Below, in pieces: positions 33,052 to 41,850 of a DNA stretch of 56,941 nucleotides. A program made the translations under genes and the position numbers. Position 1 is the stretch's first letter, and every line of letters starts with the position of its first letter. Origin of the DNA: JBDSKH01 sp050245915 (GTDB lineage: Bacteria > Actinomycetota > Actinomycetes > Actinomycetales > Microbacteriaceae); contig JBFWWZ010000014.1 of the NCBI GenBank assembly GCA_050245915.1, positions 1 to 56,941 on the forward strand. Direction: 5' to 3'. The notes beneath the pieces are model-generated. The model made no database searches. It was not told the DNA's origin and worked only from the letters and a program-made list of their open reading frames with translations.

Positions 33052-34871
33052 GCGTCCACCTCCTCGTCCCAATCCGGTTGTCGAGCCTGTCGAGACACAT
33101 CCAGCGACGAGATGACGAACCGGTAGTGCTCGTTGGCCGCCAGCAGCTCCGAATGCGTTCCGACCGCGGTGATGCGCCCGTTCTCGAGCAGCGCGACCCG
33201 GTCGGCGAGCTGCACCGTCGACGGGCGGTGCGCGACGACCAGCGCGGTCGTCGTCGCGAGGACGCGGCGCAGCCCCGCCTCCACCCGCGCCTCCGTGTCG
33301 ACGTCGAGCGCGGACAGGGGGTCGTCGAGCACCAGCACCGACGGCTTCGCCGCGACCGCGCGCGCGAGCGCGAGACGCTGACGCTGACCCCCGGACAGCG
33401 ACAGCCCCTCCTCCCCGACGAGGGTGTCGGCCCCCTGCGGGAGCGAGGCGACGAAGTCGGCCTGCGCGATGTCGAGCGCCTCCGCCAGAGCCGCGTCGGC
33501 ATCCGGGCCCCCGTCCGCCAGCTCGGGGCGGCCGAGCAGCACGTTGTCCCGCACCGACGCCGAGAACAGCGTCGCGTCCTCGAAAGCCATCGCGATGTGG
33601 CTGCGCAGCTCTTCGCGCGTCAGGTCGCGGATGTCGACGCCGTCCAGGCGCACCGCACCGCCGGTCACGTCGTACAGCCGGGTGGTCAGCGCGGTGAGGG
33701 TGGTCTTGCCGGAGCCGGTGAGCCCGACGAGCGCCATCGTCTCACCCGGCTCGAGCTCGAGGGTGATCCCGTCGAGGAGGTCGGGGATCTGCGCGGGAGA
33801 GTCCTGGTAGCGGAAATGGGCGTCGTCGAAGGCGAGGCGGCCGCGGGGCGCGCTGATGTGCGCCGGGCTCTGCGGATCGACGATCGGGTTCACCTCGTCG
33901 AACACCTCGAACAGCCGATCGATCGCGGTGCGGGTGTCGAAGGTCATCGACAGCAGGAACCCGATCGACTCGATCGGCCAGCGCAGCACCGTCGCCGTGG
34001 CGAAGAACGCGAACAGCTGACCGACGGTGAGCTGGCCGGTCGACGCCAGCCACACGCCGCCGAGCAGGCACAGCGCGAACGCGACGTCGGGCACCAGCAG
34101 CAGCCACAGCCAGATGCCGGCGATCGCGCGGGCCTTCTCGATCTCGGTGCCGCGCAGCTCCTCCGCCTGACGTGCGAACTTCTCCAGCGAGTGGCGCCCG
34201 CGGCCGAACGCCTTCAGCACGCGGATGCCGTGCACGCTCTCCTCGACCGCGGTGGCGAGGTCGCCCTGCTGGTCCTGCGAACGCCGCGCCACCACCGAGT
34301 ACTTGGCTTCGAAGACGAAGCCGTAGATCCACAGCGGGATCGAGCAGACCAGGAACACCAGGCCGAGCATCCAGCTCCAGAAGAAGAGCACGACGAAGCC
34401 GACGATCACGGTCAGCAGGTTGACGACGAGCAGCACGATGCCGAACGCCAGCCAGCGCCGGATGAGGCCGATGTCGCTCATCGAGCGCGACAGCAGCTGC
34501 CCGCTCTGCCAGCGGTCGTGGAATGCCACCGGCAGGTCTTGCAGCTTCGTGTAGAACGCATTGCGCATCGCGGCCTCGACATGCGTGCCGGGCGTGAGCA
34601 CGAACCAGCGGCGGGCAGCGATGAGTCCCGCCTCGAGCACGCCGAGGCCCAGCACGGTCAGGGCCGCGGGCCAGATCTGGGCGCCGTCCCCCGTCGACAG
34701 CGGGCCGTCGACGAGGGTCTGCAGCACGAGCGGGATCGCCAGCGACACGAGCGCGGCGAGCAGCGCCGCGAGCATGCCGAGCCCGATGCGGGGCATGGCG
34801 GGGCGGACGAAGGGGAGGATCCGTGCAATGGTGCGGATCGTTCCGCGCGCGGGCGGACTGTTCTCAGGCAT
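33048..34871 (-). CDS. Heterodimeric ABC exporter, subunit A (degenerate Walker B)
   Basis: 607 residues: membrane domain then nucleotide-binding domain with Walker A GLTGSGKTTL, canonical signature LSGGQ, and Walker B LVLDDPLSALD in which the catalytic Glu is Asp. Combined with the altered signature of subunit B, this gives exactly one degenerate ATP site, the known pattern for heterodimeric exporters. The C-terminal tail (DVSRQARQPD...) is partly encoded by a dispersed repeat (33076-33096). It is preceded by a 20-codon leader ORF (34950-35012) and a clear promoter (35061-35090). Confidence 0.93.
   Translation of the reverse strand: MPENSPPARGTIRTIARILPFVRPAMPRIGLGMLAALLAALVSLAIPLVLQTLVDGPLSTGDGAQIWPAALTVLGLGVLEAGLIAARRWFVLTPGTHVEAAMRNAFYTKLQDLPVAFHDRWQSGQLLSRSMSDIGLIRRWLAFGIVLLVVNLLTVIVGFVVLFFWSWMLGLVFLVCSIPLWIYGFVFEAKYSVVARRSQDQQGDLATAVEESVHGIRVLKAFGRGRHSLEKFARQAEELRGTEIEKARAIAGIWLWLLLVPDVAFALCLLGGVWLASTGQLTVGQLFAFFATATVLRWPIESIGFLLSMTFDTRTAIDRLFEVFDEVNPIVDPQSPAHISAPRGRLAFDDAHFRYQDSPAQIPDLLDGITLELEPGETMALVGLTGSGKTTLTALTTRLYDVTGGAVRLDGVDIRDLTREELRSHIAMAFEDATLFSASVRDNVLLGRPELADGGPDADAALAEALDIAQADFVASLPQGADTLVGEEGLSLSGGQRQRLALARAVAAKPSVLVLDDPLSALDVDTEARVEAGLRRVLATTTALVVAHRPSTVQLADRVALLENGRITAVGTHSELLAANEHYRFVISSLDVSRQARQPDWDEEVDA
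33076..33096. repeat. Dispersed palindromic repeat, inverted copy
   Basis: Reverse complement contains GTCTCGACAGGCTCGAC, identical over 17 bases to 13126-13144. It is translated near the C-terminus of ABC subunit A (SRQARQP). Confidence 0.6.
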
Positions 34872-34949
34872 GACTGTTTCCGTGAGTGGACGGACGGGTG
34901 ACGGAAGGGACGGCCGCTGTGGCCGGAGAGACGGGTCGGGAAGAGGCGG

Positions 34950-35012
34950 CTAACGTCGCCGCGGGGCAGCGGTGACGAACACGACCTCACGTGTCAGTGC
35001 GTTCGTCGTCAT
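34950..35012 (-). CDS. 20-residue leader peptide upstream of the ABC exporter
   Basis: Short reading frame MTTNALTREVVFVTAAPRRR, ATG 35012, with a very good GGGAGG ribosome site and a promoter (TTGCCT-18-TAGGTT) 49 bases further up. It ends 78 bases before the exporter ATG. There is no other gene in the 226-base gap 34872-35097. A translated leader with a hydrophobic middle and three final arginines before an exporter operon suggests ribosome-stalling attenuation, for example by a translation inhibitor the exporter removes. Function is inference; expression is supported only by the start signals. Confidence 0.55.
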   Translation of the reverse strand: MTTNALTREVVFVTAAPRRR

Positions 35013-35060
35013 CGCGGCCTCCCGTTTCTCGGTGTCCGGTCCATCGCCGGGCAGCCTTCC

Positions 35061-35090
35061 AACCTAGACCCGGGTCGGACGGTGAGGCAA
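35061..35090 (-). promoter_or_regulatory. Promoter of the leader peptide / ABC exporter operon
   Basis: Minus strand: -35 TTGCCT (35085-35090), 18-base spacer, -10 TAGGTT (35061-35066). Start expected near 35054, giving a leader of about 40 bases before the leader-peptide ATG. Confidence 0.6.
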
Positions 35091-35097
35091 GTGCTGA

Positions 35098-35853
35098 TCA
35101 GTTCCTGACCCGCACTGACAGGCAGGTCACGCATCCTTCGAGCTTCTCGAACTCGCTGATGTCGACGGTCACGACCCGGTAGCCGAGGCTCTCGACGAGC
35201 GCGGCCGACTCCGGCACCGACGCGGCCATCAGCACGGTGTCCTCCGACAGCACGACGACGGCGGCACCCCGCTCGGGCACCGGCAGGAAGCGCGGGAACA
35301 GCTCCGGGTGGTCGACCTCGTCCGGGTACCCGATCACGGTGCCGTCCGGCAGCGCGGTGACCGCGGACTTCAGGTGCAGCACCTTCGTCACCGGGACCCC
35401 GACGACCGTCCAGCCGCGCGGGGTGAGCAGCGCACGCAACTGCCGGATGCCGTCCCCGTTCGTGCGGCCGCCCTGGCCCACATAGACGGTGCGGTCGATC
35501 TTCAGCACGTCGCCGCCGTCGAGGGTGCCGGGCAGTTCGATGGCGGCGCGCTCGATGCCGAGCGTGCGCAGGGTGCCGGCCACGGCATCCGTCTCCCCCC
35601 TCCGCGTCTCGGCGCCGGGACTGGTCAGCACGGCGAGATCGTCGAAGATCACCACCGTGTCCTCGATGAAGACCGAGTCCGGAAGGCTGTCGTCGCCCGC
35701 GACGCGCACCGTCTCGAAGCCCCAGGTGTCGAGGGTGTCGCAGTACGCGGCCCACTGGGTCTCGGCCAGATCGACATCGACGGGCACCCGCTCGAGGTGG
35801 GTGAGCTGACCCTCATCGAGCCGGCGGGAGGTGGGGCGGACGAGGGCTCTCAA
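35098..35853 (-). CDS. ddaH: Dimethylarginine dimethylaminohydrolase (dimethylargininase)
   Basis: 251 residues of the guanidino-group-modifying superfamily. DDAH hydrolyses methylated arginines to citrulline plus methylamines. Visible: DSVFIEDTVVIFDDLAVLTSPGA, the substrate/catalytic GTLDGGDVLKI, HLKSAVTALPDG with the active-site His, and EGCVTCLSV with the nucleophile Cys near the C-terminus. The best start is TTG 35853, whose TTGA overlaps the purH stop, so expression is coupled to purine genes. A plain arginine deiminase is unlikely given the length (about 250 rather than 400 residues). Why it is coupled to purH is not clear. Confidence 0.87.
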   Translation of the reverse strand: MRALVRPTSRRLDEGQLTHLERVPVDVDLAETQWAAYCDTLDTWGFETVRVAGDDSLPDSVFIEDTVVIFDDLAVLTSPGAETRRGETDAVAGTLRTLGIERAAIELPGTLDGGDVLKIDRTVYVGQGGRTNGDGIRQLRALLTPRGWTVVGVPVTKVLHLKSAVTALPDGTVIGYPDEVDHPELFPRFLPVPERGAAVVVLSEDTVLMAASVPESAALVESLGYRVVTVDISEFEKLEGCVTCLSVRVRN

Positions 35854-37406
35854 TGGAAGAAGTGCCTTTCCTCGGTGACGTACATGGTGACGCCGGCGGA
35901 CTCCGCGGCGGCGAAGACCTCCTCGTCGCGGATCGAGCCGCCCGGCTGAACGATGGCCCGCACCCCGGCATCGATGAGCAGCTGCGCACCGTCGGCGAAC
36001 GGGAAGAAGGCGTCGGATGCGGCGACACTCCCCGCGGCACGGTCGCCCGCGCGATCGATGGCCAGCCTGCACGAGTCGACGCGGTTCACCTGCCCCATGC
36101 CGACGCCGACCGAGGCGCCGTCGCGGGCCAGCAGGATGCCGTTGGACTTCACCGCACGGCACGCGCGCCAGGCGAACTCGAGATCCGCGAGCGTCGCCTC
36201 GTCGGCCGCCGGGCCCGCGACGAGCTTCCACTGCCGGGCCGGAGCGAACTGCATGTCCGAGGTCTGCATGAGGAGACCGCCGGAGATCTGCCGCAGCTCC
36301 GTCCCGGAACGCCCGAAGTGTTCGGGCAGCTGCAGCAGCCGCAGGTTCTTCTTCGCCTGCAGGATCTCGAGCGCCTCCGGCTCGAACGCCGGAGCGACGA
36401 CGACCTCGGTGAAGATCGGGGCGAACGACTCCGCCGCCTCGCGTGTGATCGGCCGGTTGGCGGCGATGACACCCCCGTAGGCGGAGACCGGATCGCAGGC
36501 GTGCGCCGCGGCGTGCGCGGCGGCGATGGTCTCGCCGACCGCGATCCCGCACGGGTTGGCGTGTTTGATGATCGCGACCGCGGGAGCCTCGTGGTCGTAC
36601 GCCGAGCGGAGGGCCGCGTCGGCATCCACGTAGTTGTTGTACGACATCTCCTTGCCGCCGAGCTGCGTCGCCTGCGCGATGCCGCCGCTCTGGATGCTGC
36701 CGTACAGGGCGGCGCGCTGGTGTGCGTTCTCGCCGTAACGGAGCACGCTGCGCCGGGTCCAGGTCGCGCCGACCCAGCCGGGGAAGCCGGAGCCCTCGTC
36801 GTCGGGGGCGACGACGCTGCCGAGCCAGGATGCGACCGCGACGTCGTACGCCGCCGTATGGCGGAACGCCGCCAGCGCGAGCGCACGCCGCTGTACGAGG
36901 GTCGTGCCGCCCGCCTCGACGGCGGCGACCAGCTCGGCGTACTGCGACGGCGAGGTGACGATCGCGACGTTCGCGTGGTTCTTCGCGGCGCCCCGCACCA
37001 TGCTGGGACCGCCGATGTCGATCTGCTCGATCACCGCATCCGGTTCGGCGCCCGACGCGACCGTCTCGGTGAACGGGTAGAGGTTCGAGACCACCAGCTC
37101 GAACGGCGCAATGCCGAGCTCCGCGAGCTGCTCGGCGTGGGCGTCGAGCCGCAGGTCGGCGAGCAGGCCGGCGTGCACCGCCGGGTGCAGGGTCTTCACG
37201 CGGCCGTCGAGCGACTCCGGGAACCCGGTCACGGCCGACACCTCGGTCACCGGGTGACCGGCGTCGGCGATCAGCTTCGCCGTCGACCCTGTCGACACGA
37301 TCTCGACGCCCAGCCGCACCAGCACCTCGGCCAGTTCGAGCAGGCCGGTCTTGTCGTACACCGACACGAGCGCACGGCGGACGGGGATGAGGTCGCGGTC
37401 GGTCAC
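35850..37406 (-). CDS. purH: Bifunctional AICAR formyltransferase / IMP cyclohydrolase
   Basis: Last two steps of IMP synthesis. 518 residues: N-terminal MGS-like cyclohydrolase domain (RALVSVYDKTGLLELAEVL, STGSTAKLI, VKTLHPAVHAGLL) and C-terminal formyltransferase domain with KHANPCGIAVGE and SDAFFPFADG. Start ATG 37406 overlaps the purN stop. Forms an operon purN-purH-ddaH. Confidence 0.97.
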   Translation of the reverse strand: MTDRDLIPVRRALVSVYDKTGLLELAEVLVRLGVEIVSTGSTAKLIADAGHPVTEVSAVTGFPESLDGRVKTLHPAVHAGLLADLRLDAHAEQLAELGIAPFELVVSNLYPFTETVASGAEPDAVIEQIDIGGPSMVRGAAKNHANVAIVTSPSQYAELVAAVEAGGTTLVQRRALALAAFRHTAAYDVAVASWLGSVVAPDDEGSGFPGWVGATWTRRSVLRYGENAHQRAALYGSIQSGGIAQATQLGGKEMSYNNYVDADAALRSAYDHEAPAVAIIKHANPCGIAVGETIAAAHAAAHACDPVSAYGGVIAANRPITREAAESFAPIFTEVVVAPAFEPEALEILQAKKNLRLLQLPEHFGRSGTELRQISGGLLMQTSDMQFAPARQWKLVAGPAADEATLADLEFAWRACRAVKSNGILLARDGASVGVGMGQVNRVDSCRLAIDRAGDRAAGSVAASDAFFPFADGAQLLIDAGVRAIVQPGGSIRDEEVFAAAESAGVTMYVTEERHFFH

Positions 37407-37990
37407 GGCAGCTCCTGCAGATCGAGGGTGTGGTCGGCGATGTCGCGCACGGTCTGGATGAGCAGCTCGCGTTCCACGAGCTTGATGCGCTCGTGCAGGC
37501 GCGCCTCGGTGTCATCGGGCAGCACGGGCACACGGCGCTGCGCCACGATCGGCCCCGAGTCGACCCCGTCGTCGACCACGATCACGCTCGCCCCGGTCTC
37601 GGTCGCACCCGCCGAGAGCGCATCGCGCACCGCATGGGCGCCGGGGAATTCGGGCAGGTACGCCGGATGGGTGTTCAGCAGGTTCGGGGTGAACGCGGCG
37701 ACGACGCGCGGGGGCAGCAGCCGCATCAGCCCCGACAGGACGACCAGGTCGGCATCCCACTGGTGCAGCTGGACGATCAGCTCGTCGCCCCACTCCTCGC
37801 GGGTCGCGAACGCCCCGTACGGCACGACGAAGCTCGGGATGCCGAACTCCTCCCCCAGCGCCAGCCCGTCCGCGTCGCGGTCGGCCCCGATCGCGACCAC
37901 CCGCGCGGGGAAGCCCGCGTCTTCGCACGCCTCGAGCAGGGCCCGGAGGTTGGATCCGCCTCCCGAGATGAGGACGACGAGGCGCAGCAC
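37403..37990 (-). CDS. purN: Phosphoribosylglycinamide formyltransferase
   Basis: Formylates GAR in purine synthesis. 195 residues: VVLISGGGSNLRALLEA at the start, active-site region LLNTHPAYLPEFPGAHAVRDAL with Asn and His, and VVDDGVDSGPIVAQRRVPV with the catalytic Asp. I choose GTG 37990, which lies 6 bases after the -10 box TAGGAT (37997-38002), a leaderless start; TTG 37996 is in frame but would precede the expected transcript start. The TAG of that box is the stop codon of the upstream DUF6350 gene. Confidence 0.95.
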   Translation of the reverse strand: MLRLVVLISGGGSNLRALLEACEDAGFPARVVAIGADRDADGLALGEEFGIPSFVVPYGAFATREEWGDELIVQLHQWDADLVVLSGLMRLLPPRVVAAFTPNLLNTHPAYLPEFPGAHAVRDALSAGATETGASVIVVDDGVDSGPIVAQRRVPVLPDDTEARLHERIKLVERELLIQTVRDIADHTLDLQELP

Positions 37991-37996
37991 CCCCAA

Positions 37997-38002
37997 ATCC
38001 TA
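37997..38002 (-). promoter_or_regulatory. -10 box of purN formed from the DUF6350 stop codon
   Basis: Minus strand TAGGAT; its TAG (38002-38000) is the stop of the DUF6350 gene. The GTG start of purN follows after 6 bases. Confidence 0.5.
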
Positions 38003-39211
38003 CCGGCGGCGGCGCAGCGCCCCACCCGACGCGATCCCGAGCGCGATCGCCGGAACCATCTCCGCGAGCGCGGCGAGAGCGACCGCCACCGGCGACGGGC
38101 CGACGTCGACGAGGCGGCCCGGCCCGGCGCTCCCGGACGCCGCCCAGGCGAGCAGTCCCATCAGAAGGGCGCCGAACAGCCCGCCGCCGACCGCCGTCAC
38201 GGCAACGGTCGTCGGGCGCACCCCGTCGAGCGCGCGCTGCAGGGCCGGTCGCACGGCGACGCCCGCCAGGAAGCCGGCGACCACCGGCACCAGCAGGCCC
38301 GCGAACGCCAGGGGCACATCCTCCGTCGGGATCGCGCCGAAGAGCGGCAGCGCCGGAAGCGGCCCGAGGGCGGTGCCGAGCGGGGAGACCTGCGACCCGG
38401 TCCCGATCGCGAACCCCGGACCGGTGAACCACGCGGCTGCCCAGATCACCAGATCCGGGATCAGGGCGAGCTGCAGGGCGGTCACCGCGACGCCGCCCAC
38501 CACCTCCGTGTGCAGGGCCTCGTAGAGGCGGATGATGTCGGCATACCCGAGCACCAGCCGCGCCGTGACCGCGACCGCGCTGACCGCCAGGACCATCGCG
38601 ACCGCCGCGGCCCCGGCACGCAGGGCCGCAGCCGCCGTCGCACGGGTGTCGATCGACAGCGCGTCGATGCGACGGCGTAGCGGACCGCGCACGGAGGCGC
38701 CGTTCTCGCGGGCGGCGCGCAGCATCCCGAGCCCGAGCCCGATGCCGAAGGCGAGGGCGGGCAGCACCGCGGCCTGCCACAGGGACGGGCGTGCCAGCGG
38801 GTGCAGCACCGTGAACGTGAGACCGGTCGACAGCAGCGCGAACATGCCGAGGGCGCTCAGGCCGCCAAGGCGCGGGTGGCCGGCCTCCGCGATGCGCCCG
38901 CCCGCCCGCACGCCCAGCAGAGCGGTCAGCAGGGCGAACCCGAGGAGGGCGATGGTGATGCGCACCGGCTCTGCCGAGCCCGCGAGACCGAGCGACGCGG
39001 ACAGCTCGGCGGGGAGGGTGAACGTCACGTCGACGCCGTGGCCGAGCAGCCACACATCGACCGCCCCGCGCCAGAAGATCAGCCAGTCCGGCGCGAAGCC
39101 GAGCTGAGCCGCCCAGATGACGGTGAGCGGGACGAGCGGGATGGCGACGCCGATCGCGACGGCCAGCACGGCCTCGAGAGCCGCGAAGAGCACAGTCAGC
39201 CGGCGGGTCAT
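38000..39211 (-). CDS. DUF6350-family membrane protein
   Basis: 403 residues, about ten membrane helices, Ala/Leu/Gly rich, beginning MTRRLTVLFAALEAVLAVAIGVAIPLVPLTVIWAAQLGFAPDW and containing WRGAVDVWLLGHGVDVTFTL. This family is found next to purN-purH across actinobacteria. Function unknown. Its TAG stop doubles as the start of the purN -10 box. Confidence 0.85.
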   Translation of the reverse strand: MTRRLTVLFAALEAVLAVAIGVAIPLVPLTVIWAAQLGFAPDWLIFWRGAVDVWLLGHGVDVTFTLPAELSASLGLAGSAEPVRITIALLGFALLTALLGVRAGGRIAEAGHPRLGGLSALGMFALLSTGLTFTVLHPLARPSLWQAAVLPALAFGIGLGLGMLRAARENGASVRGPLRRRIDALSIDTRATAAAALRAGAAAVAMVLAVSAVAVTARLVLGYADIIRLYEALHTEVVGGVAVTALQLALIPDLVIWAAAWFTGPGFAIGTGSQVSPLGTALGPLPALPLFGAIPTEDVPLAFAGLLVPVVAGFLAGVAVRPALQRALDGVRPTTVAVTAVGGGLFGALLMGLLAWAASGSAGPGRLVDVGPSPVAVALAALAEMVPAIALGIASGGALRRRR

Positions 39212-39236
39212 CGATGCGACCCTACCCGCGCTACGC

Positions 39237-40298
39237 CTAGGGGAATGGTGCCTCCTGCGGCGATTCGGCGCCGGCCGGCGCCTTGCGCGCCAGCGCCGGG
39301 CGCTCGATCAGGATGCAGCTCAAGAACGCCAGCGGCACCGTGATCGCCATCACGATCAGCAGGTCGAGCGGGATGAACAGATCGGGGCCTGCGACGAGGG
39401 TCACGAACTGCTGTACCGGCCACGCGTAGATGTACACGCCGTAGGAGATGTCGTAGCGTGACCCCACCTTCTGCAGCGGCAGCACCACCCCCAGCCAGAG
39501 CAGCAACAGGGCGAGCGGCAAGGTGCCGAGGCTCGGCCCCAGGCCCGCGACGATCGTCAGCGCCAGGAGCACGACGGCGGCGATGATCCACACCGGCGCG
39601 ATCCGCACCCGGTCTCCGAAGAGCAGAAGCAGCGCCCCGGCGATGAACGCGAGGATCATCGGGATCGCCCGGCCGATCAGGTCGTTCATGTGCACGACGC
39701 CGAGAGTCAGGGCCAGGGATGCTGCCGTCAGCACCACGAACAGGCCGATCAGCACGCCCGGCACCGCCTTGCGCGGCAGCACGCTGACCAGCACCCCGAT
39801 CGCGACGTAGCACAGCGCCTCCCAGAACAGCGTCCACAGCGGGCCGTCCCAGTCGACCGGGTAGGCGGCGTTGACCAGCGTGTGCTCGATGCCGGGCTGC
39901 CAGACGATCGGCGCGTAGAGCGGGAGGTTGCGGAGCACGTAGGTGAGGGAGCTGAACGGATTCCAGGACGCGCCCGGATCGACGAGCACGGACAGCGGGG
40001 CGAACACGAACGCGACCACGACCAGCGCGACCACGAACGCCGGCAGGATGCGGAGGGCCCGGGCGCGGTAGTAGTCGCGCGTGCGGCGGGCGCGGAGACG
40101 GCTGCGCGTGATCAGGAACCCGGAGATCGCGAAGAATCCGAACACCGCCCAGCTGCCGAGGTTGGCACCCCCGAACGCCGGCTCCGGCTCGACGCCCGTG
40201 AGCGGCCAGGCGTGGGAGACGACGACCAGCGCGGCGAGCACCAGACGCAATGCGTTGAGCGAGTTGTTGCGCGGCTGGAACCTCTCGGTCAGGGACAT
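39237..40298 (-). CDS. Acyltransferase family 3 membrane protein (OafA/YrhL-like)
   Basis: 353 residues, about ten membrane helices. The N-terminal NSLNALRLVLAALVVVSHAWPL carries the His of the family (R-x10-H pattern), followed by GFFAISGFLITRSRLRARRTRDYYRARALRILPAF with the second conserved Arg-rich segment. Such enzymes O-acylate cell-surface sugars, peptidoglycan or antibiotics. It starts seven bases after the S33 hydrolase gene, so the two are probably co-transcribed. Confidence 0.9.
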   Translation of the reverse strand: MSLTERFQPRNNSLNALRLVLAALVVVSHAWPLTGVEPEPAFGGANLGSWAVFGFFAISGFLITRSRLRARRTRDYYRARALRILPAFVVALVVVAFVFAPLSVLVDPGASWNPFSSLTYVLRNLPLYAPIVWQPGIEHTLVNAAYPVDWDGPLWTLFWEALCYVAIGVLVSVLPRKAVPGVLIGLFVVLTAASLALTLGVVHMNDLIGRAIPMILAFIAGALLLLFGDRVRIAPVWIIAAVVLLALTIVAGLGPSLGTLPLALLLLWLGVVLPLQKVGSRYDISYGVYIYAWPVQQFVTLVAGPDLFIPLDLLIVMAITVPLAFLSCILIERPALARKAPAGAESPQEAPFP

Positions 40299-40305
40299 CG
40301 GCCGC

Positions 40306-41850
40306 TCAGCAGTTCGGATCCTTCGACGGCACCACGCCCTTGACGAAGTAGTCGTCGACGAGGTCGTCGATGCAACTGACGCCGTTGCCGTAGACCGTGT
40401 GGCCTTCGCCGTTGTACGTGATCAGAACGCCGCTCTCCAGCTCATCCGCCAGGGTCACGGACTGCTGATAGGGCGTCGCCGGGTCGTTCGTGGTGCCGAT
40501 CACCAGGATCGGCGGCGCGCCCGCCGCATCGAACTCGGACGGGAAATCAGCCGGCCGCGGGTAGGGCCACTGGGAGCACGCCTCCTCGAGCAGGGCGTAG
40601 TCGTCGAGGGCGAGGATGCCGCCGACGATCGGGCCCTTCTCGTCCATGATGCCGAGACCCTCGACGAGGTCGACATCGTCCGTGCCGATCGTGCCCTCCG
40701 CGCAGGTCACCGCGAAGTACACGTCGAGCGAGCGGTCGGCATATGACCCGTCCTCGCGCCCGTTGTAGGAGTCGGCGAGCGAGAGCATGAAATCGGGGTT
40801 GCCATCCATCAGGTCGCTGAACGCCTGCGTCAGATAGAACCAGTACCCCTGGTTGTACAGGGTGAGGGCGATGCCGGTGCCGACCGTCGCCGAGTCGATC
40901 ACCCGGCCGTCGCTGCTCGTCAGGTTCTCGCCGTCGACGCTCAGCGCCAGGGCGTGAGCTTCCGCGAGTGCGTTCGCCAGCGGCCCGTCGAACGGGCATC
41001 CGCCGGAGGCGAGGCAGTCCTTCATGTAGGCGGTGAACGCGCTGTCGAACCCGGCCATCTGCGTGGCCAGCTCGTCGAACGTGCCGAACGGAGGCTCCAC
41101 CGCGCCGTCGAGCACCATGCGGCCGACCTTCTCGGGGAACAGCTCGGCGTACACGGTGCCGATGTAGGTGCCGAACGAGTAGCCCAGGTAGTTGAGCTTC
41201 TCGTCCCCCAGAACCGCCCGGATCATGTCCATGTCATGCGCGACGCTGACCGTGTCGACGTGGGCCAGCAGGTCGCCCGTGTTCTCTTGGCACGCTTCGA
41301 CCCACCGCTTCTGGCGCGCGGCGAGCTCCGCCTGCCACCCCTCGGATCCGTACGGGTCGTCGTAGGTGCCGTAGATCATCTCGTCGCGGTCGGCGTCGTC
41401 GGTGAAGCACACGATCGGGGTGGAGCGTCCGACGCCCCGCGGGTCGAACCCGATGATGTCGTAGTTGGCGTAGACGCCCGACGACCCCACGAAGCCCTGC
41501 GCGAAGTCGAACCCGCTGCCGCCGGGACCGCCCGGGTTGATCAGCAGCGAGCCCATCGACGTGCCGACGGCCTTGTGCCGCGAGATCGCGAGGGTGATCT
41601 GCTCGCCGTCCGGCTCGTCCCAGTCGACGGGGGCGATGAGGTCGGTGCAGACGTTGCCTCCGCCGCAGTTCTTCCAGGTCACGTCCTGCTTGTAGAACTG
41701 CTCGAGCCCGGAGGCCACCTCCTCGTCGGTGTGGGTGGTGACCGTCGACGAGCCGCCGCCGAACAGCGGGGCCAGCAGGGTGCACCCGGTGAGGGCCATC
41801 GCCGTGGCGGCGACGATCGCCACCACAGCGCCCGCTCGACGCGGGCGCAT
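40306..41850 (-). CDS. Secreted alpha/beta-hydrolase lipoprotein, S33 / tripeptidyl-aminopeptidase type
   Basis: 514 residues. Signal peptide with lipobox LTGC gives a lipid-anchored exported enzyme. The hydrolase has an oxyanion/HG-type segment LLINPGGPGGSGFDFAQGF, nucleophile motif LGYSFGTYIGTVYAE, the late Asp in GTTNDPATPY and the His in GEGHTVYG, plus the TAP-like C-terminal domain with disulphide-forming cysteines. Known relatives remove N-terminal tripeptides or act on esters; the substrate here is open. ATG 41850 overlaps the stop of a truncated homologue upstream, which therefore controls its translation. Confidence 0.9.
   Translation of the reverse strand: MRPRRAGAVVAIVAATAMALTGCTLLAPLFGGGSSTVTTHTDEEVASGLEQFYKQDVTWKNCGGGNVCTDLIAPVDWDEPDGEQITLAISRHKAVGTSMGSLLINPGGPGGSGFDFAQGFVGSSGVYANYDIIGFDPRGVGRSTPIVCFTDDADRDEMIYGTYDDPYGSEGWQAELAARQKRWVEACQENTGDLLAHVDTVSVAHDMDMIRAVLGDEKLNYLGYSFGTYIGTVYAELFPEKVGRMVLDGAVEPPFGTFDELATQMAGFDSAFTAYMKDCLASGGCPFDGPLANALAEAHALALSVDGENLTSSDGRVIDSATVGTGIALTLYNQGYWFYLTQAFSDLMDGNPDFMLSLADSYNGREDGSYADRSLDVYFAVTCAEGTIGTDDVDLVEGLGIMDEKGPIVGGILALDDYALLEEACSQWPYPRPADFPSEFDAAGAPPILVIGTTNDPATPYQQSVTLADELESGVLITYNGEGHTVYGNGVSCIDDLVDDYFVKGVVPSKDPNC

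Noticed and set aside
35854..37533. Long minus-strand frame upstream of ddaH
   Set aside because: Frame-shadow of purH; no conserved motifs, and a coupled TTG start explains ddaH.
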